This document shows positions 22,331 through 32,519 of a stretch of 64,000 nucleotides of DNA, piece by piece (the stretch's first letter is position 1; each line of letters starts with the position of its first letter). A model generated the notes under the pieces. The model saw only the letters and a program-made list of their open reading frames with translations. It was not told the DNA's origin and searched no databases. The translations under genes were made by a program, and so were the position numbers. This DNA is from Helianthus annuus (Eukaryota; Streptophyta; Magnoliopsida; Asterales; Asteraceae): NCBI RefSeq assembly GCF_002127325.2, contig NC_035441.2, positions 52,952,663 through 53,016,662 on the forward strand, written 5' to 3'.

Positions 22331-24097
22331 AAAAATCATTTTGATTAAAACAAACTTAAGTGTTTTGAGATGTAAATGAGAAAATGGTTTGTGATAGGGG
22401 AGTTCAGATTGTTTATGCCGAGTGAATGGCGATTTGATGTGATTCGATGTTAGTTGTCAAGTTTCTGTATAGTTTGTTTTACTTTTTATTTTTCAAATGG
22501 GTCAAGAGTCTAGTAGTTTTCAAATTTCTTTAATGTGTTTGCATTTTAGGGGGAGTAGAAAATTTCAGAAAATCCAAAAACATTAGAAAATTTGAAAAAG
22601 CCAAAAACATGATAAAATTCAAAAATGAGTTTCGTTGTGAAAAGAGGAAATGATAGTACATCAGTAGGCTGTCACAACATGCTAAAGAAATGTAAAGATA
22701 AAATGTGATAAACAATCTTACTGAGGATGTGCCAGTAGGTTTTTACACACTTAGTAAATTGTGACGAGATATAAACTAAATTTCAAACTTGCTTGTTATG
22801 TGGGTTAACACAAACTTGGATATATAGGTAACCCCTGAAATCTTGTTTGAAAGGTCCCTTATTCTGAGATACTAGGTCTTTATGCTCAGTGATATCTAGG
22901 GTATTATCCCGGGACTTCTGCTGTATGGAAGTACTGACCTAGTCCCCGGATAATGCTTTCTGCAATAAGCTTTGAAATATAAGCTCGCCCTCAGCAATTT
23001 GATTAAACAATAAAATTGATAATCTTTGCTGTTGTAATAAAAGATCCTCTAAAGGGGACACACCTTAAAGTCGAAGCCGTCATCTCTCTGCGTATACGGA
23101 AGTATCGACCTGAGCTCTCACGGCCCTCGCATATAACCCCTATACAGATATCAACTTTGGTATATTCACCTGTAAGACTGAATATTGGGATCTGGATACG
23201 GGAGTATATTCAAGTAGTGAGACACACGAATAAGCTAGTATCTAAGACATTAATATCATATCTCGGATCAATTGAACTTTGTGTGAAAATTTCAGTGGAC
23301 CGATATACTGACAATCTAAGTGAATTGTTTAGAACTTAAAATGTAATAAGCTTAACGGTGTTAGTGACATGTCTCATAAACTGATTTGATCCTCTTACAC
23401 GAACTCACAAAAAATATTGCCTGTATATATATTTCATTTCTGCTTCTTTCTGTTTTTACAAGTGATGTCATATACGTTTTTTTAGAAAAATCCAAAAAGA
23501 TTTTGGGTGTGTTTTAGCATAAATCTTTTGAAAAGACCAAAAAGACTTTTGACAACTGATGTTGGAAAGCTGATTTTCAAAATTCCAAAGTGCTAGACAT
23601 GATGATCTTGTTGTGAGGGGGAGTGGAGTGTGTCTAAATTGTCAAAATAATTTTGTTTTGAATTAATCAACAAGTGGTTCATCTTAGAGAAAGTTATCTG
23701 AGGAAGAGTTGTAGTTGGTGCACATGGATTTGAGAGAGAGTTAGTGTTGGTGCTCTCAAGTTGTTAAATTTAAAAATCTTATTGCTGGGTTAAGATTGTA
23801 CAGGAATAGCCAGGTTGATTTTGGATCTGAAGATAGAGTGCCAGGTTTCGATCCCTGAAGACTTCTGATTGAAGAAAGCCAAGTTACGATTCTGGAAATC
23901 AATCTTGAACCTGTGTAGGCTAGACAACGATCCTGAAGATATGCTGAAGAACAAAGGAATGCCAGCAAATCGAGAGGGGGAGTCTGTAGATAGAGAGAGA
24001 GAGAGAAAAGCCCAGAAACCGATCAAGACTGAAGACGTGAAGACACAAGCATGGTCGTGAATCGATGAACGACTCCATCAACATCTGAGGGGGAGTC
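22331..24097 (+). other. 3' noncoding module and PPT of E
   Basis: No ORF. It is similar over much of its length to 7527-9146 of F in the same sense. It includes the ACTAGGTC (22871-22878) and GACCTAGT (22936-22943) inverted repeat with an inner ACTTC/GAAGT pair. Purine tracts ggggga-gt occur near 22548, 23617 and 23975. The proper PPT (gagggggagtc, 24087-24097) abuts the 3' LTR. Confidence 0.72.
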
Positions 24098-24550
24098 TGT
24101 TGGTGCACTACATCTGTTGACTTCGTCTTGGATCAAGTCAAACTTTGCATTGTATAGATTAGGGCTCAATATACGAGAAAATAGGCGAGTGTATGTGTTT
24201 AGAGAGCTAGTTTCGCTTATAGGGACATTATTTAGAGGTTTTGCTTGAATGTCAAGTGAGAGGTTTCGCTTATACGGTAAATTGGAGGGTTTCGCTTATT
24301 CGTACATGTCACTTGAAGCGAAACCCTCACACCTATATAAACCCTTAAAGCGAAATCATTTGTAACTTTGACGATTTCCATACCGAGGTGCTGCCGATGT
24401 GACGTTTGAGCTGTAATCATTGTCAAATCAATAAAAACAGTAGATTAAGTGAAGAACAAGCTATTTCTACCTACGTTTCTTGTTATTCCGCACCTGAAAC
24501 ATAGAAGAAAGCCTCTGAACGACTCGTTCGTGTCAGTCCACGATCCTACA
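24098..24550 (+). repeat. 3' LTR of E (453 bp)
   Basis: Same ends and length as 16950-17402. About ten substitutions and no indel were seen by eye. Followed by the target duplication taaat (24551-24555). Confidence 0.92.
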
Positions 24551-25040
24551 TAAATAGTCAGTTTAAGGCAATTCATATTTGTGTACAAAGGCGGAATCAG
24601 TGTAAACAAAGTCACAACAACTTTTCCTTTCAATTTCCTTCTCTATTAATGCTTTCTGAGTAAATTTTGACAGCGTTTCGACACCTAGCACATGACCTGA
24701 TTTCGCTCCAAATCCTTCCAAATGAAGATCACACATGAGTATATATAGCTGGTCTGATTTTGCTCCAAACAGCAGGAGCGAAACCCCATTTGACCATTTC
24801 GGGCGAAATCACAAGATTACCTTTGGAGCGAAACCTCTAGACTCCCTAGGAGCGAAATCACCTATCTAACACATTAGGAGCGAAATAGCAATGTTCTAAT
24901 TTCGCTTCAAATGACACAAGTGTCATTTGGAGCAAAATTAACAATCTAAAACCTATTTCTTGATTTCCGTGCTCCAATCTAACCTATCTAGACCTAAGAC
25001 TCGATACAGACGCAGTTAACAGACATTCAATGCACCAACA
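24551..25040 (-). repeat. 5' LTR of F, outer part
   Basis: Matches 7027-7515 of the 3' LTR and ends GCACCAACA at 25040. The target duplication gtctc follows. Together with 16925-16949 it makes one LTR split by E. Confidence 0.92.
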
Positions 25041-25406
25041 GTCTCGACGGACTCCAATGACTTGAAGTCAAACTGTAACTCGAGGGATGCGTGCCGATCG
25101 CCCAAATCAAGGCGAGAGCACAGTTCCGAAAGCCAAGAGTGTGTTCCAAAAGTCCTTGAGAATAGTCGAATCACTTTGGGTAGTCAATGTCTATCAGCCT
25201 GAGACAATCCATATTCGATTTCAATCTCGCAATCTCTAAATTTTATGTGTTTCGCTTCTGAGCCCGCAACTGCTGACTCTGATATTCGTCGCTTTTATGT
25301 GGATTTTATGTGTTTTAACTTATTATGTGTTCGATTTTGGTGATTTATTCGCTTTTCGCTCTCGCTTTGATCGACACACATACAATTCACACTGCACATC
25401 TATCTC
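25041..25406 (+). other. Leader of element G, second segment
   Basis: Resumes G at the gtctc duplication and runs to atctc (25402-25406), the target duplication of element I. Noncoding and AT-rich, with tatgtg-type words like those in the fourth segment near 41570-41660, which supports its assignment to one leader. Confidence 0.75.
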
Positions 25407-26280
25407 TGAAGAAACACTAGATAAATGGTCGGAACCGAAATATCTAGAGGGTTTGAATCCGCATAAAAGGGTTAGCTCTCTCTCGGTTGATTCAGTTGCT
25501 ACCGAACTTCTTCTACGGTGATTCTGCAAAAAAGAGCATCGTTAGCCTCGCCAAGGGGAGAAGAGGGTTCTCTTCTTGACCCGACTCCGGTGTGAGAATA
25601 AGTATTGGTAATGGAGAAGAGATAGTATTTGAGAAGTGAGTGTGATCTGAGTTTATACCTGAACAGTTCTCGTATTTATAACCAGGAGTTTGGGAGGGAA
25701 AACCTGTTATTGAAAAGATGACGGAAGATGCTAACGCCGTAGCGGTTATATTTTCTTCCGTTAAGTTCTTTAATCCCACGTTAAGTTGCCTCGATCCGAT
25801 GTGAATGCACACGGATCGTGGTTTGATCTATGGCTGGGGGATTGCCACGTGGAAAGTGATTAAGTGAAGATCATTCTCCAATTGCATGCTTTTGTTGTGA
25901 TTTCAGGGATGCTTGTGGTAATGACACGTGTCCAGACGGTTATAACTGTTTGGGTGGTGCACGATCATATTCTTTCTAGAAGATTACTGTTGTAATCTAG
26001 TGTGACACCTAACTGTGTGTACACAGATGAATAAATCCCAAGTCTGGGTAAAATGATATCCAAGTTTGGATATTTGGGCGGAAGTATTGATCTCAGGATT
26101 TTAATGGAAGAAGGCGCAAGGATTTTATGCTTTCCTTTGAGCGCGCGACTATAATTTGTTGATTACTTTCTCCCTTTTGTAAGACCAATGCGCGGCCGCG
26201 CAAGGTTAAAAGGTTGAAAGGACAGTTTGTGGTATGGTCTCAAATCCTTTTTATGAGGTTTTTGGGACCTTACCCCTTCA
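25407..26280 (-). repeat. 3' LTR of I (874 bp)
   Basis: On plus it reads TGAAGAAAC to CCCCTTCA. The TATA box is on minus (TATTTATA on plus, 25673-25680). It differs from 31595-32468 at roughly 15-20 positions, with no length change. The PPT (minus ACTGGGGGGACT, 26281-26292) adjoins it. Confidence 0.92.
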
Positions 26281-26292
26281 AGTCCCCCCAGT

Positions 26293-26673
26293 CTAGTGTT
26301 GTACTTATGCAAATAAGTGGAGCACTGGACTTATGAGAGGGAAATGCTTTTTTGGACGCGAGACGTAAGAAATCTTCTCTTGGAAGCTTTATTTTGTTGG
26401 GAAAGGAAAAAATGTGACTTTGTAATCATGCTCTGACATGTAATGACGTCAACTGGCAGTAAGAGTGGGTATTTTTCTCTTTGGTCTTGAGATTTGTAGT
26501 GGCGCTTGTCAGACTTCATTAATGAGGAAATGACCCTGGTTCCTGTAGCGCCGTTTGGATGTGATGTAATTCTGACAGTTAATGATAGGTTTCTCCTTTC
26601 TCGAGGTTGAGTTCTCTTTATATATATGTATTTTCGAGATACCTTGTCTCCTAGTTGATTCTTATCAAAAAGG
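26293..26673. other. Noncoding region of I upstream of the antisense ORF, with TATA-like box
   Basis: No ORF. On plus, a TATA-like run TATATATG lies at 26619-26626, about 50 bp before the ATG at 26674. It would suit a promoter for the plus-strand ORF. This is inference from position only. Confidence 0.4.
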
Positions 26674-26967
26674 ATGAAACGTTCTTACCATACTCGTCTC
26701 TTGCTGGATGTTTTTAGGGTGTATGAAGCTGCTGAAGGTCTCGTACTTCTTTCTCGTTCACCGCCACTTACTACTATTCCGGTAAAGAATCTGGTCAAAC
26801 CTGTTTCTCCGGCGGTTGTTGATTCTGACTGCAAGGCTCTTCAGCATACGGATGTTACTGCTGGTGTATCGACGCCGGAAGGAGAATGCCGGTTAGTGTA
26901 TCGACGCCGGAAAATTCGTCGGAGTGAGCAGGTGTCTGTTGTTGATGATGATTCCGGTGCTGGTTAG
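26674..26967 (+). CDS. Small antisense ORF inside Tat element I, unrecognised
   Basis: 97 codons, ATG to TAG, on the strand opposite to element I and between its pol and 3' LTR. The N-terminus is basic and hydrophobic (MKRSYHTRLLLDVFRV). The middle is Pro/Val-rich and the C-terminus Arg-rich (YRRRKIRRSEQ). Two copies of a phrase around VSTPEGECRLVYRRR-like DNA (gtatcgacgccggaa) show a short internal duplication. Tat elements such as Retand carry antisense ORFs in this position, but this one is short and I cannot match it to that family. It may be an antisense-ORF remnant, a captured host fragment, or not expressed. Confidence 0.4.
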   Translation: MKRSYHTRLLLDVFRVYEAAEGLVLLSRSPPLTTIPVKNLVKPVSPAVVDSDCKALQHTDVTAGVSTPEGECRLVYRRRKIRRSEQVSVVDDDSGAG

Positions 26968-27451
26968 GTGTTTAACCTTAGGACCAGTTTCCGTCTTTTG
27001 TTAATGCTTTTTGTAAGTTTTTGGTACTGGATAATTTTTTGAAGATCATTGCTATGATCTTGTTAAGTGTTTATGTTACACTTTGTTGATGATGTATATT
27101 GTGATATACTTCTACTCCCGTAGGGTTTAATTCTTGTATGTGTGGATTACAATATGTTGCATGTGTATAATTACTTTTGGATAGGTAAGGCGAATGAGGG
27201 ATGGTATTGTGCTCATGTGTGAACGTTTGTCTAAAAGGCACAACAGCTTGCCTGTTTTTGGACTGTTCATGAGGTGTACAATGTTTGACCATATCGTTTT
27301 CGCGCGAACCAAAGAAATTACATGCAATTTGTAATAAACAGTGATATAAGTAAAAATGATGTTTGTATTGGTAAGAGCGCAAGGCTTGTGATACAAGACA
27401 TAATAAAGAAATACATTGCCTGTATGTTCTTTCCGCTTTTGTAGACTTGGT
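26968..27451 (-). other. 3' untranslated stretch of I next to integrase
   Basis: AT-rich with no supportable ORF on either strand. Several weak frames exist and are disregarded. Confidence 0.5.
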
Positions 27452-27892
27452 TCATATGTAACACCTGCGCAACTGTTGTGCGTTCCAGGTGCGGGGGACT
27501 AGGGTCCCATCGATCCTTTTTAGGGTATATGCCCCCTTGCCTAGGACCTCGTTAATGACGTATGGTCCTTCCCACCTTGGCGCTAATTTGCCGGGTTTTT
27601 CAGCGTTTGAAGCCTCATTGTCGCGCAAGACAAAATCGCCGGGGACAAAGGTGCAAACACGCACGCGCGCATTGTAATATTTTTCATGCTTGGATTTGTA
27701 CCTTGCTTCTGTTATGGTGGCGTTCTCGCGCCTCTCTTCCAGAAGATCCAAATCCATTCTTCGCTCTTGTTCATTGTTCTGTTTTTCCATGGCTAACATG
27801 CGCGGTGATGGTAAACCTATCTCAGCTGGAATGACGGCCTCAGACCCATAGACTAGACTGAACGGAGTTTCTCCGGTGCTAGTCTTTGGCAT
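27452..27892 (-). pseudogene. Integrase C-terminal domain of I
   Basis: 146 codons beginning just after WAHRT with TGETPFSLVYGSEAVIP. The GPY/F-type C-terminal module is in PRWEGPYVINEVLGKGAY. It ends with a natural-looking stop. Two in-frame stops (between 27893 and 28000, one in each of QANG-VE and IVEA-KRD) cut it from the main pol frame, which is otherwise collinear. Confidence 0.85.
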
Positions 27893-27999
27893 TGTTCGAT
27901 GTGCCCAGAGGATGCTGGAAAGTTCGTCAACCCACCCTCTACGCGCTGTCCCAAGTCGCGCTTTTATGCCTCAACGATTTGTTTGTTTACGCTCTCTAC

Positions 28000-30183
28000 C
28001 TAACCGTTCGCTTGAGGATGCGCAACGGAGGCAAAGTTGTGCTCGATCTTCATTTCTTTGAACCATTTTTGAAGATCTTCTGCGGCGAAGTTTGTACCAT
28101 TGTCGGAAATGATGCGCAGTGGTAATCCAAATCTGCAAATGATATGTTCCCATATAAATTTGCGGATTACCATTGCTGTTGTTGAGGCCAAAGCTTTAGC
28201 TTCCACCCATTTTGTGAAGTAATCCACCGCGACGATGATGAATTTTACTGCACCTGGCGCGTCAGGAAATGGGCCAATAAGATCGATGTCCCACTGTTGG
28301 AATGGCCAGGCGGAAGTAACGGGAATTTGCGGATTTTTGGGTCGGAGTGTCTTTGGTGCGTGGCGTTGACATGCCTCGCATCTTCTTAATAGATCAACTG
28401 CGTCCATGTGCATTCCTGGCCAATAGTATCCGGCGCTCATTATTTTTGCCACGACCATGCGCGGTCCCGCGTGTATCCCGCATAATCCCTCGTGGATTTC
28501 TCTGACTAGGTATTGGGCGTCTGTTTTATCAACACAGCGTAGTAATGGGCCCATGAATGATTTTCGATAAAGGACGCCATCCGCCATCTTGTAATTTATT
28601 GCTTTGTGTTGTATTTTTCGAGCTTCTGCCTTTCCTTCCGGAAGTTTTCCGTGTTGAAGGTACAAGATGATTGGAGACATCCAGGATGGATCTCCCATTT
28701 CTATGACGCTTACTTGCTTGAGATGAATGGAAGGGTTGGATAATACCTCTATGCGTACCTCCTTTGCTAAGTGTTTAAAGCTGGTAGCAGCTAACTTGCT
28801 TAGCGCGTCAGCGTGCTTGTTCTCGCTTCTGTTTATGTGATTAACTTTGAATGTTTGAAATTGGCTGATTAACATCCGCGCTTGTTCAAGGTACAATGCC
28901 ATAGCTTCCCCTTTCGCATCATAACGACCGTTAACTTGTTCGGCTACTAGCTTTGAGTCAATGTTGGCTTCAAGGTTTCTTGCCCCCATTTTGAGTGCTA
29001 GACGGGGGCCTGCTAAAAATGCTTCGTATTCTGCTTCATTGTTGGTACTTTGGAAATCTAAGCGTATAGCATATGTAAGTTCGTGATTATCCGGACTGAC
29101 TAATCGGAGGCCTGCTCCTGCTCCATCATCATTGGAAGCACCATCTGTGTGTAAGGTCCAGACTCTGTCATCAAAAACAGGTGTCGGGTTCTGGCTTGCC
29201 TCACATTCTTGTATTTTATCGATGGGAACTTCAGTGGCGAAGTCTGCTAGAACTTGCCCTTTGATTGCTGGTCTTGGTCTGTAAAAAATGTTGTAGCCTC
29301 CCAGCTCAATGGCCCATTTAGCTAATCTTCCCGCCACATCAGGTTTTGACAAGATTTGGCCTAAATGATAATTTGTGAGAACTGTGATGACATGGCCTGA
29401 GAAATACCTGCGCAAGCGTCTGGATGCGTGTATTAGCGCTAGAACCAATTTTTCTATCATTGAGTAACGAGTTTCGGGGCCAGTGAGCATTTTGCTGATA
29501 TAGTAGATTGGAGTCTGGATATTTTCCCGTTCTACCATTAATACGACGCCTACTGCTACTTCCGCGGCTGACAGATATAAGATTAACGGTTCTTTTTCTT
29601 TTGGCGCGGTCAGTCTTGGCAGCTGAATTAAACATTCTTTCATTTGCTTGAATGCTGCTTCTGCTTCAGGCGTCCATTGAAAAGGAGTTTTCTTTCCGCA
29701 GTTTCGCAGCGTACTGATAAATGGATAAGATTTTGCCGCATGATTGGCCAAGAATCTGTTCAGAGCTGCTAATCGTCCGGCGAGCCTTTGCATTTCTTTG
29801 ACTGTTGCAGGTGATGGCATTAACTGGATGGCCTGCACTTTTTCTGGATTAACCTTAAAGCCGTCTCTTGTAACTATGAAACCCAAAAATTTTCCTTCTT
29901 CCATGCCGAAGGAGCATTTTGTCGGGTTAAGTTTTAAGTTCACGCTACGTAAGGAATCGAACGTGCGCTGGATATTGCTGAGCATCGTCTCCTCTTCATG
30001 GCTCATGATGACGAGGTCATCCATGTATACTTCGACAGTTTTGCCAATATCCTCACTAAAGACTGTGTCCATTAGGCGTTGATAAGTTGCGCCTGCGTTG
30101 CGCAAGCCAAACGGCATTTTCGTGTAGCAGTAGATGCCTTTATCTGTGCGGAACGCGGTTTTGTCTTCGTCTTCTTTTTTCAT
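28000..30183 (-). pseudogene. Pol of I: RT, RNase H, second RNase H and integrase core
   Basis: 727 codons. RT palm: TKMPFGLRNAGATYQRLMD, then YMDDLVIMS (the YxDD box). The first RNase H (WTPEAEAAFKQMK, then LILYLSAAEVAVG and ISKMLTGPETRYS) has lost strong acidic-site similarity, as is usual in Tat. The second, archaeal-type RNase H is clear: WTLHTDGASNDDG, NNEAEYEAFL, IDSKLVAEQV and HADALSKLA. Integrase: zinc site with CEACQRHAP, then D (WDIDLIGPF), D (SDNGTNF) and the start of the E motif region at the C-terminal edge. The dual RNase H is the Tat hallmark. A stop at 30184-30186 separates it from the RT N-terminus. Confidence 0.92.
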
Positions 30184-30189
30184 CTGGAC

Positions 30190-30438
30190 CTAGTGATAAC
30201 CCTTATAACAGTCGAGAAAGCATTTCCATCTGAATGATGCTAGAGAGTCGACTTTTTTGTCTATCTCTGGGAGCGCGTAGCAATCTTTGGGGCATGCTTT
30301 GTTTAGGTCCTTGAAGTCGACACACATTCTCCACCCGTCGCTATGTTTTTGTGCCATCACTGGGTTGCCAACCCATGTATGGTATTTTACTTCGCGCAAG
30401 ATTCCCACATTGAGTAACTCTGTCACTTGCTCGTCCAT
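30190..30438 (-). pseudogene. RT N-terminal part of I
   Basis: 82 codons with GILREVKYHTWVGNPVM, WRMCVDFKDLNKACPKD and the IDKKVDSLASFRWKCFLD block leading into the palm. One in-frame stop then separates it from the pol frame above, so the break is a single nonsense codon. An upstream stop separates it from the protease-RT linker. Confidence 0.85.
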
Positions 30439-30474
30439 CGCTTTTGCTTTTTCTTCACTGAAGCTGCGCCTCCC

Positions 30475-30741
30475 CTAAGCAACAGGTTCTACTGATGGTT
30501 TGATGTTTAGACAATGCTGCGCGATGTCGCGTGGAACTCCAGTCATGTCTGCTGGGCACCAGGCAAATATATCTTTGTTGTTAGACAACAACTCTTTCAG
30601 TTGTATGCGTGTTGCTGGTGAAATGACTTGTCCTAGCAGAATGGTCTGCTCTGGGTATTCGTTGTTCAGAACCCATTTCTCTGGTTCGTTTGGTGCCGAA
30701 GATTTGACTACCTTTGCTGGTGGTTCATCGTCCATAGACAT
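30475..30741 (-). pseudogene. Protease-RT linker of I
   Basis: 88 codons including the conserved Tat/Ty3 linker LKELLSNNKDIFAWCPADMTGVPRD-like block (IFAW..DMTGV), then the HCLNIKP motif that precedes RT. No catalytic residue. It ends at a stop in front of the RT piece. Confidence 0.75.
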
Positions 30742-31176
30742 GACTTCTTTGCTTGAATAGAGAATTGCAACTCCGTTTTCGGTCGGAAATCCACAAGCAG
30801 CATGTGGAATGGAAGTGATCTTGCTGAATTCTCTTTATGACCTTCTTCCGAGCAAAACATCATGACGTGATGTTGCTGGCATGACCATGAAATTGACTGT
30901 AACTGTTCGTGAATTTTTGCCATCTGATAAAGTCACCGGGAAAGCGATTTGCCCTAATGGGAATACAGCTTCATTACAGAATCCGGTGAGGGGAAAATCG
31001 ACCGGTTCTAAACGTGCTTTATCTTCTGAATCGAGCTGTTTAAAGCACTGTTCATATATGATGTCCATCGAGCTTCCTGGATCTATGAACATATAGTCCG
31101 TTCGGTAATGACCGAAAATACCAGTGATAATCACTGGTCGTTCTTCCTGAGGGCCCCCAGGAACAACAGGGAACAC
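30742..31176 (-). pseudogene. Aspartic protease of I
   Basis: The open frame 30835-31176 encodes the retropepsin fold: VIITGIFGHYRTDYMFIDPGSSMD with the active site as D-P-G-S-S (usually D-x-G-S/A), and the second conserved turn DVLLGRRS near the end. The mid region (FCNEAVFPLGQIAFPVTL) is typical of Tat protease. A frameshift lies between it and the linker. It would process Gag-Pol if intact. Confidence 0.82.
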
Positions 31177-31182
31177 GACTTG

Positions 31183-31521
31183 CTATTCTCTCCAATGTTC
31201 ATCATAGTTTTGTTTATTTGGTCTTCGTGATGGACCTCCTTGAACCATGTGTATTTGTTTCTGATAACTGCTATCTCTGGATTGGCTGGATTGGATATCC
31301 CCCCAACGTGGTGTTGATGGGTCCAATTCTGTAGTACTGATTTCTTTTCCAGATCTGATGTTTGGGAAATCAGATCTGGCGATTTGCATAACGATTGTGT
31401 TTAAAGCAGCTTGGCATCTGTTAACCCAATGTTCTGGGGATCCTTCTATTTGGAAATTGTTTCCGACTTTTGGTCGAGGACCAAGTTGCCGGTGAGAAGA
31501 TGATTTTTCTGCCATGTGCAA
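31183..31521 (-). pseudogene. Gag remnant of I
   Basis: About 110 codons starting at MAEKSSSHRQLGPR. After WVNRCQAALNTI-type residues it jumps straight to a Ser/Gln/Arg-rich segment before protease. A normal Tat gag is several times longer, so the capsid core and most of the nucleocapsid are missing. It is followed by one stop and then protease. Confidence 0.65.
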
Positions 31522-31594
31522 AAACAGAAAAATGGAATGAACTGAATCGAAACGAGGTAGAAACTAGAAAAACTGAGAAAACGGTGTGCACCAA
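31522..31594 (-). other. Leader and PBS of I
   Basis: The likely PBS is TGGTGCACACCG on minus (31582-31593), one base from the LTR. It begins with TGG, as required to pair with a tRNA CCA end. I cannot name the tRNA. Confidence 0.55.
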
Positions 31595-32468
31595 TGAAGA
31601 AAGACTAGATAAATGGTCGGAACCGAAATATCTAGAGGGTTTGAATCCGCATAAAAGGGTTAGCTCTCTCTCGGTTGATTCAGTTGCTACCGAACTTCTT
31701 CTCCGGTGATTCTGCAAAAAAGAGCACCGTTAGCCTCGCCAAGGGGAGAAGAGGGTTCTCTCCTTGACCCGACTCCGGTGTGAGAATAAGTATTGGTAAT
31801 GGAGAAGAGATAGTATTTGAGAAGTGAGTGTGATCTGAGTTTATACCTGAACAGTTCTCGTATTTATAACCGGGAGTTTGGGAGGGAAAACCTGTTATTG
31901 AAAAGATGACGGAAGATGCTAACGCCGTAGCGGTTATATTTTCTTCCGTTAAGTTCTTTAATCCCACGTTAAGTTGCCTTGATCCGATGTGAATGCACAC
32001 GGATCGTGGTTTGATCTATGGCTGGGGGATTGCCACGTGGAAAGTGATTAAGTGGAGATCATTCTCCAATTGCATGCTTTTGTTGTGATTTCAGGGATGC
32101 TTGTGGTAATGACACGTGTCCAGACGGTTATAACCGTTTGGGTGGTGCACGATCATATTCTTTCTAGAAGATTACTGCTGTAATCTAGTGTGACACCTTA
32201 CTATGTGTACACAGATGAATAAATCCCAAGTCTGGGTAAAATGATATCCAAGTTTGGATATTTGGGCGGAAGTATTGATCTCAGGATTTTAATGGAAGAA
32301 GGCGCAAGGATTTTATGCTTTCCTTTGATCGCGCGACTATAATTTGTTGATTACTTTCTCCCTTTTGTAAGACCAATGCGCGGCCGCGCAAGGTTAAAAG
32401 GTTGAAAGGCCAGTTTGTGATATGGTCTCAAATCCTTTTTATGAGGTTTTTAGGACCTTACCCCTTCA
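31595..32468 (-). repeat. 5' LTR of I (874 bp)
   Basis: Pairs with 25407-26280. TATTTATA on plus at 31861-31868 is the minus-strand TATA box. Followed by the duplication atctc at 32469-32473. Confidence 0.92.
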
Positions 32469-32519
32469 ATCTCAAATCGCTAACAAATCGTTACTACTTG
32501 TGGATGCTCGCATGCTATG
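32469..32519 (+). other. Leader of element G, third segment
   Basis: 51 bp between the atctc duplication of I and the ctatg duplication of A (32515-32519). It reads on smoothly into 41483. Confidence 0.75.

Larger units (their letters stand above)
16950..24550 (+). mobile_element. Element E: gag-only, non-autonomous copia element
   Basis: A complete plus-strand element with two 453-bp LTRs (TGTTGGTGCA to ATCCTACA), PBS, repeat-rich leader, decayed two-knuckle gag, 3' noncoding module and PPT. No protease, integrase, RT or RNase H is encoded between the gag stop (21910) and the 3' LTR. It sits in the 5' LTR of F with target duplication taaat (left copy aaaat). I count about ten differences between the two LTRs, so it is moderately recent. 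Mobilisation would have needed enzymes from an F-like relative. Confidence 0.9.
7006..25040 (-). mobile_element. Element F: Ty1/copia retrotransposon with complete but decayed gag-pol
   Basis: A minus-strand element with target duplication gtctc (7001-7005 and 25041-25045). Its order in transcription is: 5' LTR (25040-24551 plus 16949-16925, split by E), PBS, leader, long gag with two CCHC knuckles, protease, integrase, RT, RNase H, 3' noncoding module, PPT, 3' LTR (7515-7006). Integrase precedes RT, the defining copia order. The long two-knuckle Gag and the separate gag and pol frames recall the SIRE/Maximus group, but I cannot place the lineage without a tree. It is inactive because of several stops and frameshifts. 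Confidence 0.92.
25407..32468 (-). mobile_element. Element I: Ty3/Tat retrotransposon with most of gag deleted
   Basis: A minus-strand element with 874-bp LTRs at both ends, perfect terminal inverted repeat TGAAG/CTTCA and target duplication atctc (25402-25406 and 32469-32473). The coding order in transcription is gag remnant, protease, RT, RNase H, second RNase H, integrase. RT before integrase plus a duplicated RNase H marks the Tat lineage. Only about 400 bp remain between PBS and protease, so gag is mostly gone. Several stops break pol. Element I carries a plus-strand ORF between pol and the 3' LTR. Confidence 0.92.
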
